Of a stretch of DNA of 64,000 nt, positions 25,601 to 37,600 are shown one piece after another. This DNA is from Ostrinia nubilalis. Taxonomy: Eukaryota; Arthropoda; Insecta; Lepidoptera; Crambidae. A program made the translations under genes and the position numbers. Every line of letters begins with the position of its first letter. Position 1 is the stretch's first letter. Location: assembly GCF_963855985.1 (NCBI RefSeq), contig NC_087092.1, positions 1,860,001-1,924,000 of the forward strand, in the 5' to 3' direction. Below the pieces are notes generated by a model. The model did not search any database, was not told the origin of the DNA, and worked only from the letters and a program-made list of their open reading frames with translations.

Positions 25601-28600
25601 TTATATCCGTTGTCTAGTACCCATAGTACAAGCTTTGCTTAGTTTGGGACTAGAAGCGCAGTGTAAAATGTCTAAGGATATTTATTTATTATTTATTTAC
25701 TTCCTTTACTAGTGATAGAAGAAGATAGTCTCTCATTGAAATAAGGGAAACAGTAGCGTCGCGGCGATACGTCGCCTGCGGCTGCGTGTGTTCGGGCTTG
25801 AACCATAAGGGGATTTTGACAGCAAAAACTTATGTTTTCTTAGCCAACATCTGACGAGGAGACCGAAGACGGCGGATCAGAGTGCGTGATCTGCATGTGC
25901 GACGTGCGCGACACGCTGATCCTGCCGTGCCGCCACCTGTGCCTGTGCAACTCGTGCGCCGACTCGCTGCGCTACCAGGCCAACAACTGCCCCATCTGCC
26001 GCGCGCCCTTCCGCGCCCTGCTTCAGATCCGCGCCCTGCAGCGCGTGGCGTCCTCGCCCGCCGTGCCGCCGCCCGCGGCTAGTCCACCTGACGTAAGTGT
26101 ACGGGACTATTCCTACTTCTCTTTCCCACCGCTGCAACTCCTGTGTAGCCAGGATCTACAGCTTGGCCGCCATAAAAAACCCAACCAATGACGGTCAAGC
26201 TTGTCCCGGGGGAAAGTTAAACTGTCATAGGCCATTGACGTCAATGTAGCCCGCTTCTAGCGGCGAATGCAGCCTTAGGTGGCCCGGCCCACTGCTGTCC
26301 CATTAGCCGCGTGATGCAGCGAGTCTCCACCTTGCCAAACCTGTCCGGTGTGAGAACGCCTTGTGAACCATACCAGCACCAAGTACATAAACCGTTTTGG
26401 GAACTAATGGGTACTGAAAGAAAGCAGGCTACATTTAAAAAAAATGCTTTCAGCAACCGTACTTTAACTTGAGCAGACTCGAGCACAGGTAATGCACATA
26501 AAATAAGCATCTGACATCCCAAAATACGGTCTAACCCTTTTGATAAGTGTTGATTGTTCAATTACTTATATTATATGCGTAGATTTATTTCGTGCCCCAT
26601 AAGGGCTACCTTTTCTTTTTTTTATTAATTACTAAATTTTTACGTTAAGTGCCACTTGTGGTCTAATGTGGAATAAATATTTTTGATTTTGATCATATTT
26701 TAAATCAGTGTTTCTACATCCAGGGCAGCATGGAGAACATCCCGGCGGGCTACGAGCCGGTGTCGCTGCTGGAGGCGCTGAACGGGCCGCACCCCGCGCG
26801 CGCCCTGCCCGCGCCGCGGCCCGCGCCCGCCATCGCCAGCCCCGACACCGACACCGCCTCGCAGGTACACGGCGTAACCTCGGCCTTCGTCGGCTGTGGT
26901 CGGCCATCATCGTCACCGCCTCGCAGGTACTGAACCGTTACTTAAACCGTGGGAGAGCCATGCTTCGGCACGAATGGGCCGGCTCGACCGGAGTGATACC
27001 ACGGCCTCACAGAAAACCGGCGTGAAGCAGCACTTGTGTTGTGTTTCACCGAGTGAGTGAGGGTACCGGAGGCCCAACCCCCCCCCCCCCTCCCCACCTC
27101 CTAATGATAGCGCAGTTAAAAACTATTTTACCCCAGGAGGGTACCAGCTGCGTTAGCGTTGGAGAATCCCTCCCTGGACATCCATGCTCAGGACACAACA
27201 CACCTGAGCGTGGATGCCCAGGCCGCCCCTCGTACTCTGGGGAGGGCAAAACCGCGCTCAACACCTGGGGCAAGAGCAAATTTACCATGGCACCCCCTGC
27301 CACGCTGGCCGTGGACTTTTGCAATATCAGGGGCTTACACTCTAACCTCAATGCTGTTCACCACCACCTTGAGACAGCAAAGCCGGCCTTGCTTTTCTTA
27401 ACCGAGACTCAGATATCGTCTCCTGCGGACACATCTTATCTCTCCTACCCTGGGTATAAACTGGAACATGCCTTTGTGCCTAGGGCCGGGGTGTGCGTGT
27501 ACGTAGGGGGCAATATCAGTTCTCGACGCCTCAGCCACCTCGAAAGCAGGGACCTCTCCACCTTATGGCTCCGCGTAGACAGCGATGACCACCCCCGCGT
27601 CTACGCCTGCCTCTATAGGTCCCATAGCGGTGATGCCGAAACTGACCGACTCATTGAGCACGTCCAAATGGCTGCAGAATCAGTGCAGCAGCAGATCCCC
27701 TCTGCAGAGATCGTGATACTTGGCGATTTCAACGCCCATCACACCGAATGGCTCGGATCGAGCAAAACCGATCATGCAGGGAGATCTGTTCACGACTTCG
27801 CCTTCGCATATGGCTTGACACAACTGGTTACTACGCCTACGCGAATCCCAGATGTAGAGAGCCAAGAACCTTCACTGTTAGACCTTCTGCTGACTTCCCA
27901 TCCGGATGGCTATCAGCTATCCGTTGGCGCCCCTCTGGGCTCCTCGGACCATTGCCTTATCCGGAGTACGGTGCCACTCACGTGCTCGCCGCGACCACGA
28001 GTTGCATGCAGTCGCCGCGTGTGGCACTACAGGTCAGCAGACTGGGATGAGATGCGGTCCTTCTTCGCATCTTACCCCTGGAGGCAGGTTTGCTTCACGC
28101 AGGATGATCCCAGCGTCGTTGCTGATCTTGTTGCTGATGTGGTGCTGCAGGGTATGGAACTTTTCATACCGTCTTCTGTTGTTCCCATTGGTGGCAAATC
28201 TCAGCCTTGGTTTAGTCAATCCTGCAAAAAGGTTTTACGCCGGAAGCAGGAATCCTACCAAGCCTGGGCAAATGCAGCGAGGCTACGGGATGAAAACACC
28301 AGCGCATTAAAAAAGGAGTTTAACTTTGCCTCTAGGTCTTTCAAAAGAGTCATTGCAAGGGCGAAGTCGGAGCACATTGGTAGAATTGGTGGGAAGCTAG
28401 AGCGTCTTCCTTCTGGAACTCGTGCGTTCTGGTCTCTTGCCAAAGCTATCCAAGGAAATTTCTGCACGCCATCATTTCCACCCCTGCACATGGGAAACGG
28501 TTCGTTGGCCCACGATGCAAAGGAGAAAGCCGATCTTCTGGGCAAACTCTTTGCGTCCAACTCGACACTGGATGACGGGGGACATGAGCCACCGATTATA

Positions 28601-31600
28601 CCAAGGTGTGAGAGCTGTATGCCGGATATCCGGTTCCACCAAAGCTCAGTACGCCTGGCTCTATTTTCCCTGGATATCCATAAGTCGAGTGGGCCCGATG
28701 GAATCCCTCCTATCGTGCTGAGGACGTGCGCTCCAGAGTTAGCACCGGTTTTAACGCGCCTTTTTCGGCTCTCCTACCTCTCTGGCATAGTCCCGACCTC
28801 ATGGAGGACAGCTTTGGTGCACCCGATCCCTAAAAAAGGTGACCGCTCAAATCCGTCCAACTATAGGCCGATAGCAATCACCTCCTTGTTCTCGAAGATA
28901 ATGGAATCCATTATCAACAGCCAGCTCCTTCGGTACCTAGAGGCCCACCAGTTGCTAAGTGACCGACAGTACGGTTTCCGTGGAGGTCGCTCGGCTGGTG
29001 ATCTTCTGGTCTACTTGACACATTGTTGGGCACAGGCGATCGAGACTAAGGGGGAAGCATTGGCGGTCAGTTTGGACATGGCGAAGGCCTTCGATCGGGT
29101 TTGGCACAAAGCGCTTCTTTCGAAGCTCCCTTCCTATGGGCTTCCCGAGAAATTATGCGGATGGGTCGCCAGCTTTTTAGCAGACAGAAGCATTAAGGTC
29201 GTTGTCGACAGCAAATGCTCAGACTCTATGTCTGTGAATGCTGGTGTCCCCCAAGGCTGTGTGCTATCGCCTACGCTCTTCCTTCTGCATATCAATGATA
29301 TGCTGCAAATTAGCGGCATTCATTGCTATGCGGACGACAGCACGGTTGATGCCGCTTATACCGGCCGCGCAAATATCTCTCGGGAGAACGTCATTGAGAG
29401 CCGTAACAAACTTGTGTCCGACATTGAAACCTCCTTGAAGGAGGTCTCAGACTGGGGTCGACGCAATTTGGTCCAATTTAACCCTACAAAGACACAAGTT
29501 TGCGCGTTCACCGCCAAAAAGTTGCCGTTTGTCGTATCCCGCTGTTTCGAGAGCACTCCCCTAACTGCCTCAGCCAATATCGGAATCCTTGGTGTCGACA
29601 TATCGAGCGAAGTCCAGTTCCGTGGTCATTTAGAGGGTAAGGCTAAATTAGCCTCGAAGAAGCTTGGTGTGCTCAATAGATCGAGACGGTATTTCACTCC
29701 AGCCCATCGTCTGCAACTTTTCAAGGCGCAGGTTCGGCCTCATATGGAATACTGTTCTCATCTTTGGGCAGGTGCGCCCCAGTACCAGCTTCTCCCTCTG
29801 GACCGCATTGAACGGAGAGCAGCTCGAATCGTTGACTGCCAGGACATTTCGGATCGGCTTGACCCCTTGGCGCTGCGTAGAGATGTATCCTCACTGTGCA
29901 TCTTCTATCGCATGTATCACGGGGAGTGCTCCGAAGAATTATCCGGACTTATTCCTGCCGCCACTTTTCGCCACCGATCTACCCGACAGCACTTCCACCC
30001 CCATCACTTAGATGGTTGGCAGTCCACAACAGTACGTTTCTCTAGAAACTTTCTGCCCCGTACAACCAAACTGTGGAATGGACTGTCGTCTGCGGTGTTT
30101 CCGGACGGATACGACCTGCAAGCTTTCAAGAGGAGAGCGTATCTTTACCTTAAAGGCCGGCAACGCACCTGTAACGCCCCTGGGTCTGCGGGTGTCTATG
30201 GGCGACGGTAATCACTTACCATCAGGTGATCCGTTTGCTCGTTTGCCTCCTATCACATAAAAAAAAAAAAAAAAAAAAAAAAAGGTACACGGCGTAACCT
30301 CGGGCTTCATCGGCTTTGATCGGCCATCATCGTCACCGCTTTGCAGATACACGGCGTAACCCTCGGGCTTCATCGGCTTTGATCGACCATCATCGTCACC
30401 GCCTCGCAGGTACACAGCGTAACCCTCGGCCTTCATCGGCTTTGATCGGCGATCATCGTCTCTGTGCCTCGCGCCCGCCATCGCCAGCCCCGACACCGAC
30501 ACCGCCTCGCAGGTACACGGCGTAACCTCGGCCTTCATCGGCTGTGATCGGCCATCATCGTCTCTGTGCTCAGCGCCCGCCATCGCCAGCCCCGACACCG
30601 ACACCGCTTCGCAGGTACACGGCGTAACCCTCGGGCTTCATCGGCTTTGGTCGGCCATCATCGTCACCGCCTCGCAGGTACACGGCGTAACCTCGGGCTA
30701 CGTCGGCTTTGATCGGCCATCATCGTCTCTGTGCCCCGCGCCCGCCATCACCAGCCCCGACACCGACACCGCCTCGCAGGTACACGGCGTAACCTCTGGC
30801 TTCATCGGCTGTGGTCGGCCATCATCGTCACCGCCTCGCAGGTACACGGCGTTACCATCGGCTTTGGTCGGCCATCATCGTCACCGCCTCGCAGGTACAC
30901 GGCGTAACCTCGGGCTTCATCGGCTTTGGTCGGCCATCGTCGTCACCGCCTCGCAGGTATACGGCGTAACCTCGGCCTTCATCGGCTTTGATCGCCAGCC
31001 CCGACACCGATACCGCCTCGCAGGTACACGGCGTAACCTCGGGCTTCATCGGCTGTGATCGGCCATCATCGTCTCTGTGCCCCGCGCCCGCCATCGCCAG
31101 CCCCGACACCGACACCACCTCGCAGGTACACGGCGTAACCTCGGGCTTCGTCGGCTTTGGTCGGCCATCATCGTCACCGCCTCGCAGGTACACGGCGTAA
31201 CCTCGGGCTTCATCGGCTGTGATCGGCGATCATCGTCTCTGTGCCTCGCGCCCGCCATCGCCAGCCCCGACACCGACACCGCCTCGCAGGTATAACACAA
31301 GATAGTATAACCCTCCTTCTGGTGCAGTAGTGTAACTAGTCAGTCACACGTGACCTGAGTGTACTTAATGCCAACCTGACGCTGGGACCGCCTCATAACA
31401 CAATGTATTTAACCTCATAAATATAACAGGAAGGCGTTTGATGCAGGCCACTACCAACCGAGCGATGTGGGAGTCATTGGGGGAGGCCTCCCAAGTAGCA
31501 TTTTACTCCATTTAAGAGTTCACTAGTCGTTCACATGTACTCCACAAGCTGTGTATGTCAGCTGTATACGAGCTGTATAGCTTGCTATATTGCTTTTATA

Positions 31601-34600
31601 GAACCAGTTTGGGCACAAATTAGACAGCCTTAAGTTCACTATGGCTGTACATTAGCAGTATAATAGCATTATAATAGCAGTTTAAGTAGTAACATCGGAC
31701 TTAAGGCTGACTTACGGCACTATATGGGACGCAGTGTGAACCATACAACGTACGTGAGTGTAATAAAGAGTAACAAGTGGCTAAATGCACAGCTTTCAAA
31801 GTTATAAAGTCCGACAAAAGTACTCCAATGCTACCTAAAGTTCACGTGTGTCTTAAATTATTTCCACATTTTAATATTAGTTTGGTATTTGTACGTGAGT
31901 GTCAAGAGGGAAACAACTCGGGCGGATAATCATTTATGCAAATAATAACACGGGTTTTAAATACTTAATAATGTTAATGCCATTAGGAATGCAACTTTAT
32001 CGTGAAATATATACATATTTACAGCTAAAATATTTACGCGCCTCTGTAAAAACGCGATATTCATTTTAAAATATTTAAAACTGGCTGAGAGGAAATCTAC
32101 AATTTTCAGTTTTTGATATTGGATTGGCATTATAATTATATTACGGTAATTAATTATAACATGAAACCAAAACTCAATCGCTCTATCTGCGAATTTTGTG
32201 ATAAATCTGCATTAATTTTGGAGATTTATTTGGTAAATATTTTAGGTTATGTAGAACAAAATGGTGGAAATGAAATACGGCTATGTGAACTGTTATAACT
32301 CCAATTTAATGCGGTGAGCGTATATTAGGTTCACATGTGTTCTGTTAGAATGCTGTTATCTATATGAAGTTCCACATTTGTACCACTACAGCGCTAATGT
32401 CTATAAATTTATTCTAATGTGAACTTATGTACAGCTTTAAGATGTACCTAGTTCAGGTCAATTGTGTATCTTTAATTCTTTCAAATACTGAAATTTTAGA
32501 GATCCGCAATAAAAATTATTAATGTCCGTTAAATCGCCTAGCCCAGGTACTAATAGTCAAGTATGAATACCTAAAGCATCAGACGGTAGTGTTCCCGGTT
32601 TAAATTCGTTTATTATGCTTGACAATTTATTCAAAGCGGAATGAGGAATACGATTTTCAATAGCCCATGTTCTTATTTTTTTTGCGAAAGGTTAAATAAT
32701 TGTCCAAATCAAAATGGTATTCACTATCACTAGAACTGCAATCATCACACTCTGATATCTGTATATTTTGAAGGGAAATTTCAGGTTCAGGCATAATATT
32801 TTCCTCTGCATCATGTACAGAACCACCATGAACAACTAAAAACAGGCTTGGGGAAAAGTGTAATAGAATATCACATTCACATTCATGTTCATCTTAAAGC
32901 AAATAAGAGTAGTACTTGTGGACAAATAAACTGCTATTGATGTTAATGGACAACACATATAGTCCTTTTAACAGCCTACAGTGTACATGCGAACCATTGA
33001 AACACTTTTGTACAGATAGTAAAAAAAGGTTATTTTAACTACCACAAACAAGTCCTACTACAGCTACTAGCTGTATAACAGTCTAAAACAAGTAAACATA
33101 ACAGCCTTTGGCTTTATAAATGACCACGTGTGTTCTATTAAAATGCTAGCTCTATAACATCGTACAAGTAGGCCGTTAAACAGCAGTTGCCGTATCTCTA
33201 CCCTCCTATAATGCTCTTAGTCATATGGCTGACTAAAGGATTGTTGTTAGAGTATTATAACACCAACAATCGTATAAAAGTATAACTCTACACTAGTCTA
33301 CACTCCTATAAGTCCCTTAGACAGGTATAGGTGTAATTAATTGCAATAATACAGCTTATACATCACGAGTGAACTGTACTAATGCTTTAAGTACACATTG
33401 GAACTAAATGTGAACTCTTAAATGGAGTAAAATGCTACTTGGGCTATGTTCAGCAGTGGACGTCCTGTGGCTGAAATGATGATGAGGATAATGATGATCC
33501 AACTCGCTCGACTCGCTTGCAAGAGTTGCAAGTCATCGTCTCGCTAGCGTCTACGCAGCGTTGATGCACATCATCATCATCATCATCAACAGCCCTTTAC
33601 AGTCCACTACTGGACTATGAGCCTCCTCCACTATAGTGGGGGGTTTTGCCATAATCCCCACGCTTGGCAGGCGGGTTGGAGATCGCAGTATAAAAGATTG
33701 ATGTTTGTCAGAGAGCGCTGCTGCCCGTTCTCTGTTTGATGTGTAGTCCCTAAGTCGCCTCTTACGACACCCGTGGGAAGAGTAGGGGTTGGTGACAAAT
33801 GTATTCTACTTGATGCACACTTTTTGTAAACTAAATCATGTGACACCAGTCTGCGTAGATTCGGTATTTGGCGTCGCGGCGACGCTATATCCCATAAGCA
33901 ATCGTTTAACCTTACCATTAGTAAATTATTTAAAATCGCAACGGCACCCCCACAATAACTGGCAGTTGTAACAGCACTGTAAGGCCCAGAACAGACGGTG
34001 AAACGCAACTGCAACTTTCTGATGATTCTGATGAATGAAACTGAAACAAAGTTTCAAACTGGTCGCGTCATGTGTGGTCTCTGAACGGACGCTATAGCAG
34101 AAACTTAGATGCAACTCAAAAGTAACTAGCAGTTGCAGTTTCGTTGCAGTTGCGTTTCACCGTCTGTTCTGGGCCTTAATCTAGCGCTTAATTCAGTTGG
34201 TGCCTGAGATATGGAAGCACATCTGAAAACTGACGTTTGACCTTACAAGAACAGTCTCATGCCGCTTCCATATCTTATTAGTATTAGCTTCAAAAAGTAA
34301 CTCAATAACAGCACCCCACACCAACTGGCAATATTAACGACATGATTGTGGCAGGCGGCGGAGATCCTGAACCGCTGCAACCTGGAGCGCAGCTCGTCCA
34401 CCAGCCTGGGCAGCAGCGGCAGCCGCAAGCGCTCCGCCTGCAAGGACGAGCCCAAGGCCCGCGAGCAGGCCGTCACTCCAGAGGTCAGTGCTGACAGTAA
34501 CTCCTGGCAGATCCTGAACCGCTGCAACCTGGAGCGCAGCTCGTCCACCAGCCTGGGCAGCAGCGGCAGCCGCAAGCGCTCCGCCTGCAAGGACGAGCCC

Positions 34601-37600
34601 AAGGCCCGCGAGCAGGCCGTCACTCCAGAGGTCAGTGCTGACAGTAACTCCTGGCAGATCCTGAACCGCTGCAACCTGGAGCGCAGCTCGTCCACCAGCC
34701 TGGGCAGCAGCGGCAGCCGCAAGCGCTCCGCCTCCAAGGACGAGCCCAAGGCCCGCGAGCAGGCCGTCACTCCAGAGGTCAGTGCTGACAGTAACTCCTG
34801 GCAGATCCTGAACCGCTGCAACCTGGAGCGCAGCTCGTCCACCAGCCTGGGCAGCAGCGGCAGCCGCAAGCGCTCCGCCTCCAAGGACGAGCCCAAGGCC
34901 CGCGAGCAGGCCGTCACTCCAGAGGTCAGTGCTGACAGTAACTCCTGGCAGGCGGCGGAGACCCTGAACCGCTGCAACCTGGAGCGCAGCTCGTCCACCA
35001 GCCTGGGCAGCAGCGGCAGCCGCAAGCGCTCCGCCTGCAAGGACGAGCCCAAGGCCCGCGAGCAGGCCGTCACTCCAGAGGTCAGTGCTGACAGTAACTC
35101 CTGGCAGGCGGCGGAGACCCTAAACCGCTGCAACCTGGAGCGCAGCTCGTCCACCAGCCTGGGCAGCAGCGGCAGCCGCAAGCGCTCCGCCTCCAAGGAC
35201 GAGCCCAAGGCCCGCGAGCAGGCCGTCACTCCAGAGGTCAGTGCTGACAGTAACTCCTGGCAGATCCTGAACCGCTGCAACCTGGAGCGCAGCTCGTCCA
35301 CCAGCCTGGGCAGCAGCGGCAGCCGCAAGCGCTCCGCCTCCAAGGACGAGCCCAAGGCCCGCGAGCAGGCCGTCACTCCAGAGGTCAGTGCTGACAGTAA
35401 CTCCTGGCAGGCGGCGGAGACCCTGAACCGCTGCAACCTGGAGCGCAGCTCGTCCACCAGCCTGGGCAGCAGCGGCAGCCGCAAGCGCTCCGCCTGCAAG
35501 GACGAGCCCAAGGCCCGCGAGCAGGCCGTCACTCCAGAGGTCAGTGCTGACAGTAACTCCTGGCAGGCGGCGGAGACCCTGAACCGCTGCAACCTGGAGC
35601 GCAGCTCGTCCACCAGCCTGGGCAGCAGCGGCAGCCGCAAGCGCTCCGCCTCCAAGGACGAGCCCAAGGCCCGCGAGCAGGCCGTCACTCCAGAGGTCAG
35701 TGCTGACAGTAACTCCTGGCAGGCGGCGGAGACCCTGAACCGCTGCAACCTGGAGCGCAGCTCGTCCACCAGCCTGGGCAGCAGCGGCAGCCGCAAGCGC
35801 TCCGCCTGCAAGGACGAGCCCAAGGCCCGCGAGCAGGCCGTCACTCCAGAGGTCAGTGCTGACAGTAACTCCTGGCAGGCGGCGGAGACCCTGAACCGCT
35901 GCAACCTGGAGCGCAGCTCGTCCACCAGCCTGGGCAGCAGCGGCAGCCGCAAGCGCTCCGCCTCCAAGGACGAGCCCAAGGCCCGCGAGCAGGCCGTCAC
36001 TCCAGAGGTCAGTGCTGACAGTAACTCCTGGCAGGCGGCCGAGATCCTGAACCGCTGCAACCTGGAGCGCAGCTCGTCCACCAGCCTGGGCAGCAGCGGC
36101 AGCCGCAAGCGCTCCGCCTCCAAGGACGAGCCCAAGGCCCGCGAGCAGGCCGTCACTCCAGAGGTATAGTATATGTCCTGCCTGACCTCACTAGCTTTCC
36201 TTCAGAAAAAATGCCTGAAAGTCCCCTGTTTTAGTTAGTTGGCTATAAACTTTTACACAATCAAATAATTTTAGTAAAAATCTATTACTTTTTACACAAA
36301 ATGGCCCAGAGTTGAAACGGAAAACATACTGATGAATTCCATATTGGAACGGATTACATTTCGCCGTTGAGTTCATTATCAATTTTATCGTAATTCCGAT
36401 TGTATAATTTCTTCAAAGGCTTGATTAAATGTAGCATCTAGAACACAGTTAAAGGGATTCTACCTAAGATTTCGTAATGTCTATAGCGACTGACAGTTTG
36501 AGGCCAGTTATCAAACTCACATGTACCAGAAGAAGAACGTTTTTTATAAAATGTTTCCTCTTTTGAAAGCCATAAGTTAACGGAACCCCTCATGTTTGTG
36601 CAGTTCCGCATGTCGGTGCTGCTGGCGCGCGAGGAGGCCAAGGCGGAGGAGAAGGCGGCGCACTCGCCGCTGCTGTGCGCGCACAACGGGCTCGCCGACA
36701 AGCGCACCAAGGTCAGATTCATCATCATCATCATCATCATCATTTCAGCCACAGGACGACCACTGTTGACATAGGCCTCCCCCAAGACTTCCACATCGCA
36801 CGGTTGGTAGCGGCCTGCATCCAGCACCTTCCTGCTACCTTTATCAGGTCGTCGGTCCACCTTGTGGGTGGACGTCCCCGGCCTCCATTCCAGAACCTTG
36901 TTGCCCCATCGGCCGTCAGTTCTGCGTACTATGTGCCCTGCCTGTACTTCAGCTTGCTAATCCGTCGGGCTATGTCAGCGACTTTAGTTCGTTTACAGAT
37001 CTCCTCATTTCTGATTCGATCTTGTAAAGGTGAGATTACTTACACTTCATTATTTATTTATTTATGTTCGAGTTAGGTGGCTGTTCTAGTTTCATGGTGT
37101 TTACGCCACATCCCTAGCTCCGGGGAGCAGGGCGCACGTGCGGATTAAGACACATCAGTCGCCATATTTTTTACACATTTGTAAAAACTGGAGTATGGCA
37201 AATGGCGACACATGGACATGGAGTCATATCATTGCGACCGAATTACGTTCTATTGTGATCGCCGACAGCTAACGTCGCGGGTAGCGTCGTGGATGCAGGC
37301 AGCAAGACTGTTCGTTGTGGAAATGTTTGAGGGAAGCCTTTGTCATGCATGCATGTTGTCTTTGGCAGTGAAATATCTCGAAGTAAAATGATTTTTTCGA
37401 CTTCCAGTCGTCCCTAAGCCTCGACTACCCGCGTGAACCGGCATCACAGTCGGCGTCCAACTCGGAGGACGAGGGCTCGGTGCGCGCGCCCGCCGCGCCC
37501 GGGCCGGAGCCCGACGCCGCGCCCGACAGCGACGCCGAGCGCCTGTCGCCGCTGCTCACGCGGCCGCTCACCAACGGGGTGAGTGCCCGCGAGCGCACAG

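Larger units (their letters stand above)
26824..31292 (+). repeat. MGRN1 array 1: tandem copies around the exon 7 donor
   Basis: From the end of exon 7, a unit of about 60-100 bases is repeated about 15 times at 26824-26930 and 30283-31292, split by a LINE. Short units run from GTACACGGCGTAACCTCGG to ATCATCGTCACCGCCTCGCAG. Long units also contain the exon 7 end CCCGCCATCGCCAGCCCCG. Almost every boundary reads CGCAG|GTACAC, so an acceptor-like AG meets a donor-like GT. Units vary by small indels and do not stay open in one frame, so most are probably intronic. Confidence 0.9.

Noticed and set aside
28422..30260. Several extra frames within the LINE
   Set aside because: Shadows of the endonuclease/reverse transcriptase ORF in other frames.
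32113..32298. Small ORF inside the 1,954-bp element
   Set aside because: Composition is typical of AT-rich DNA and there is no recognisable domain.
34243..36156. 637-codon minus-strand frame across array 2
   Set aside because: Same cause: a mirror of the in-frame exon array. The plus strand has the splice sites and the MGRN1 context.
36592..37076. ORFs with histidine or isoleucine runs
   Set aside because: They translate the (CAT)n tail of a repeat next to exon 9.
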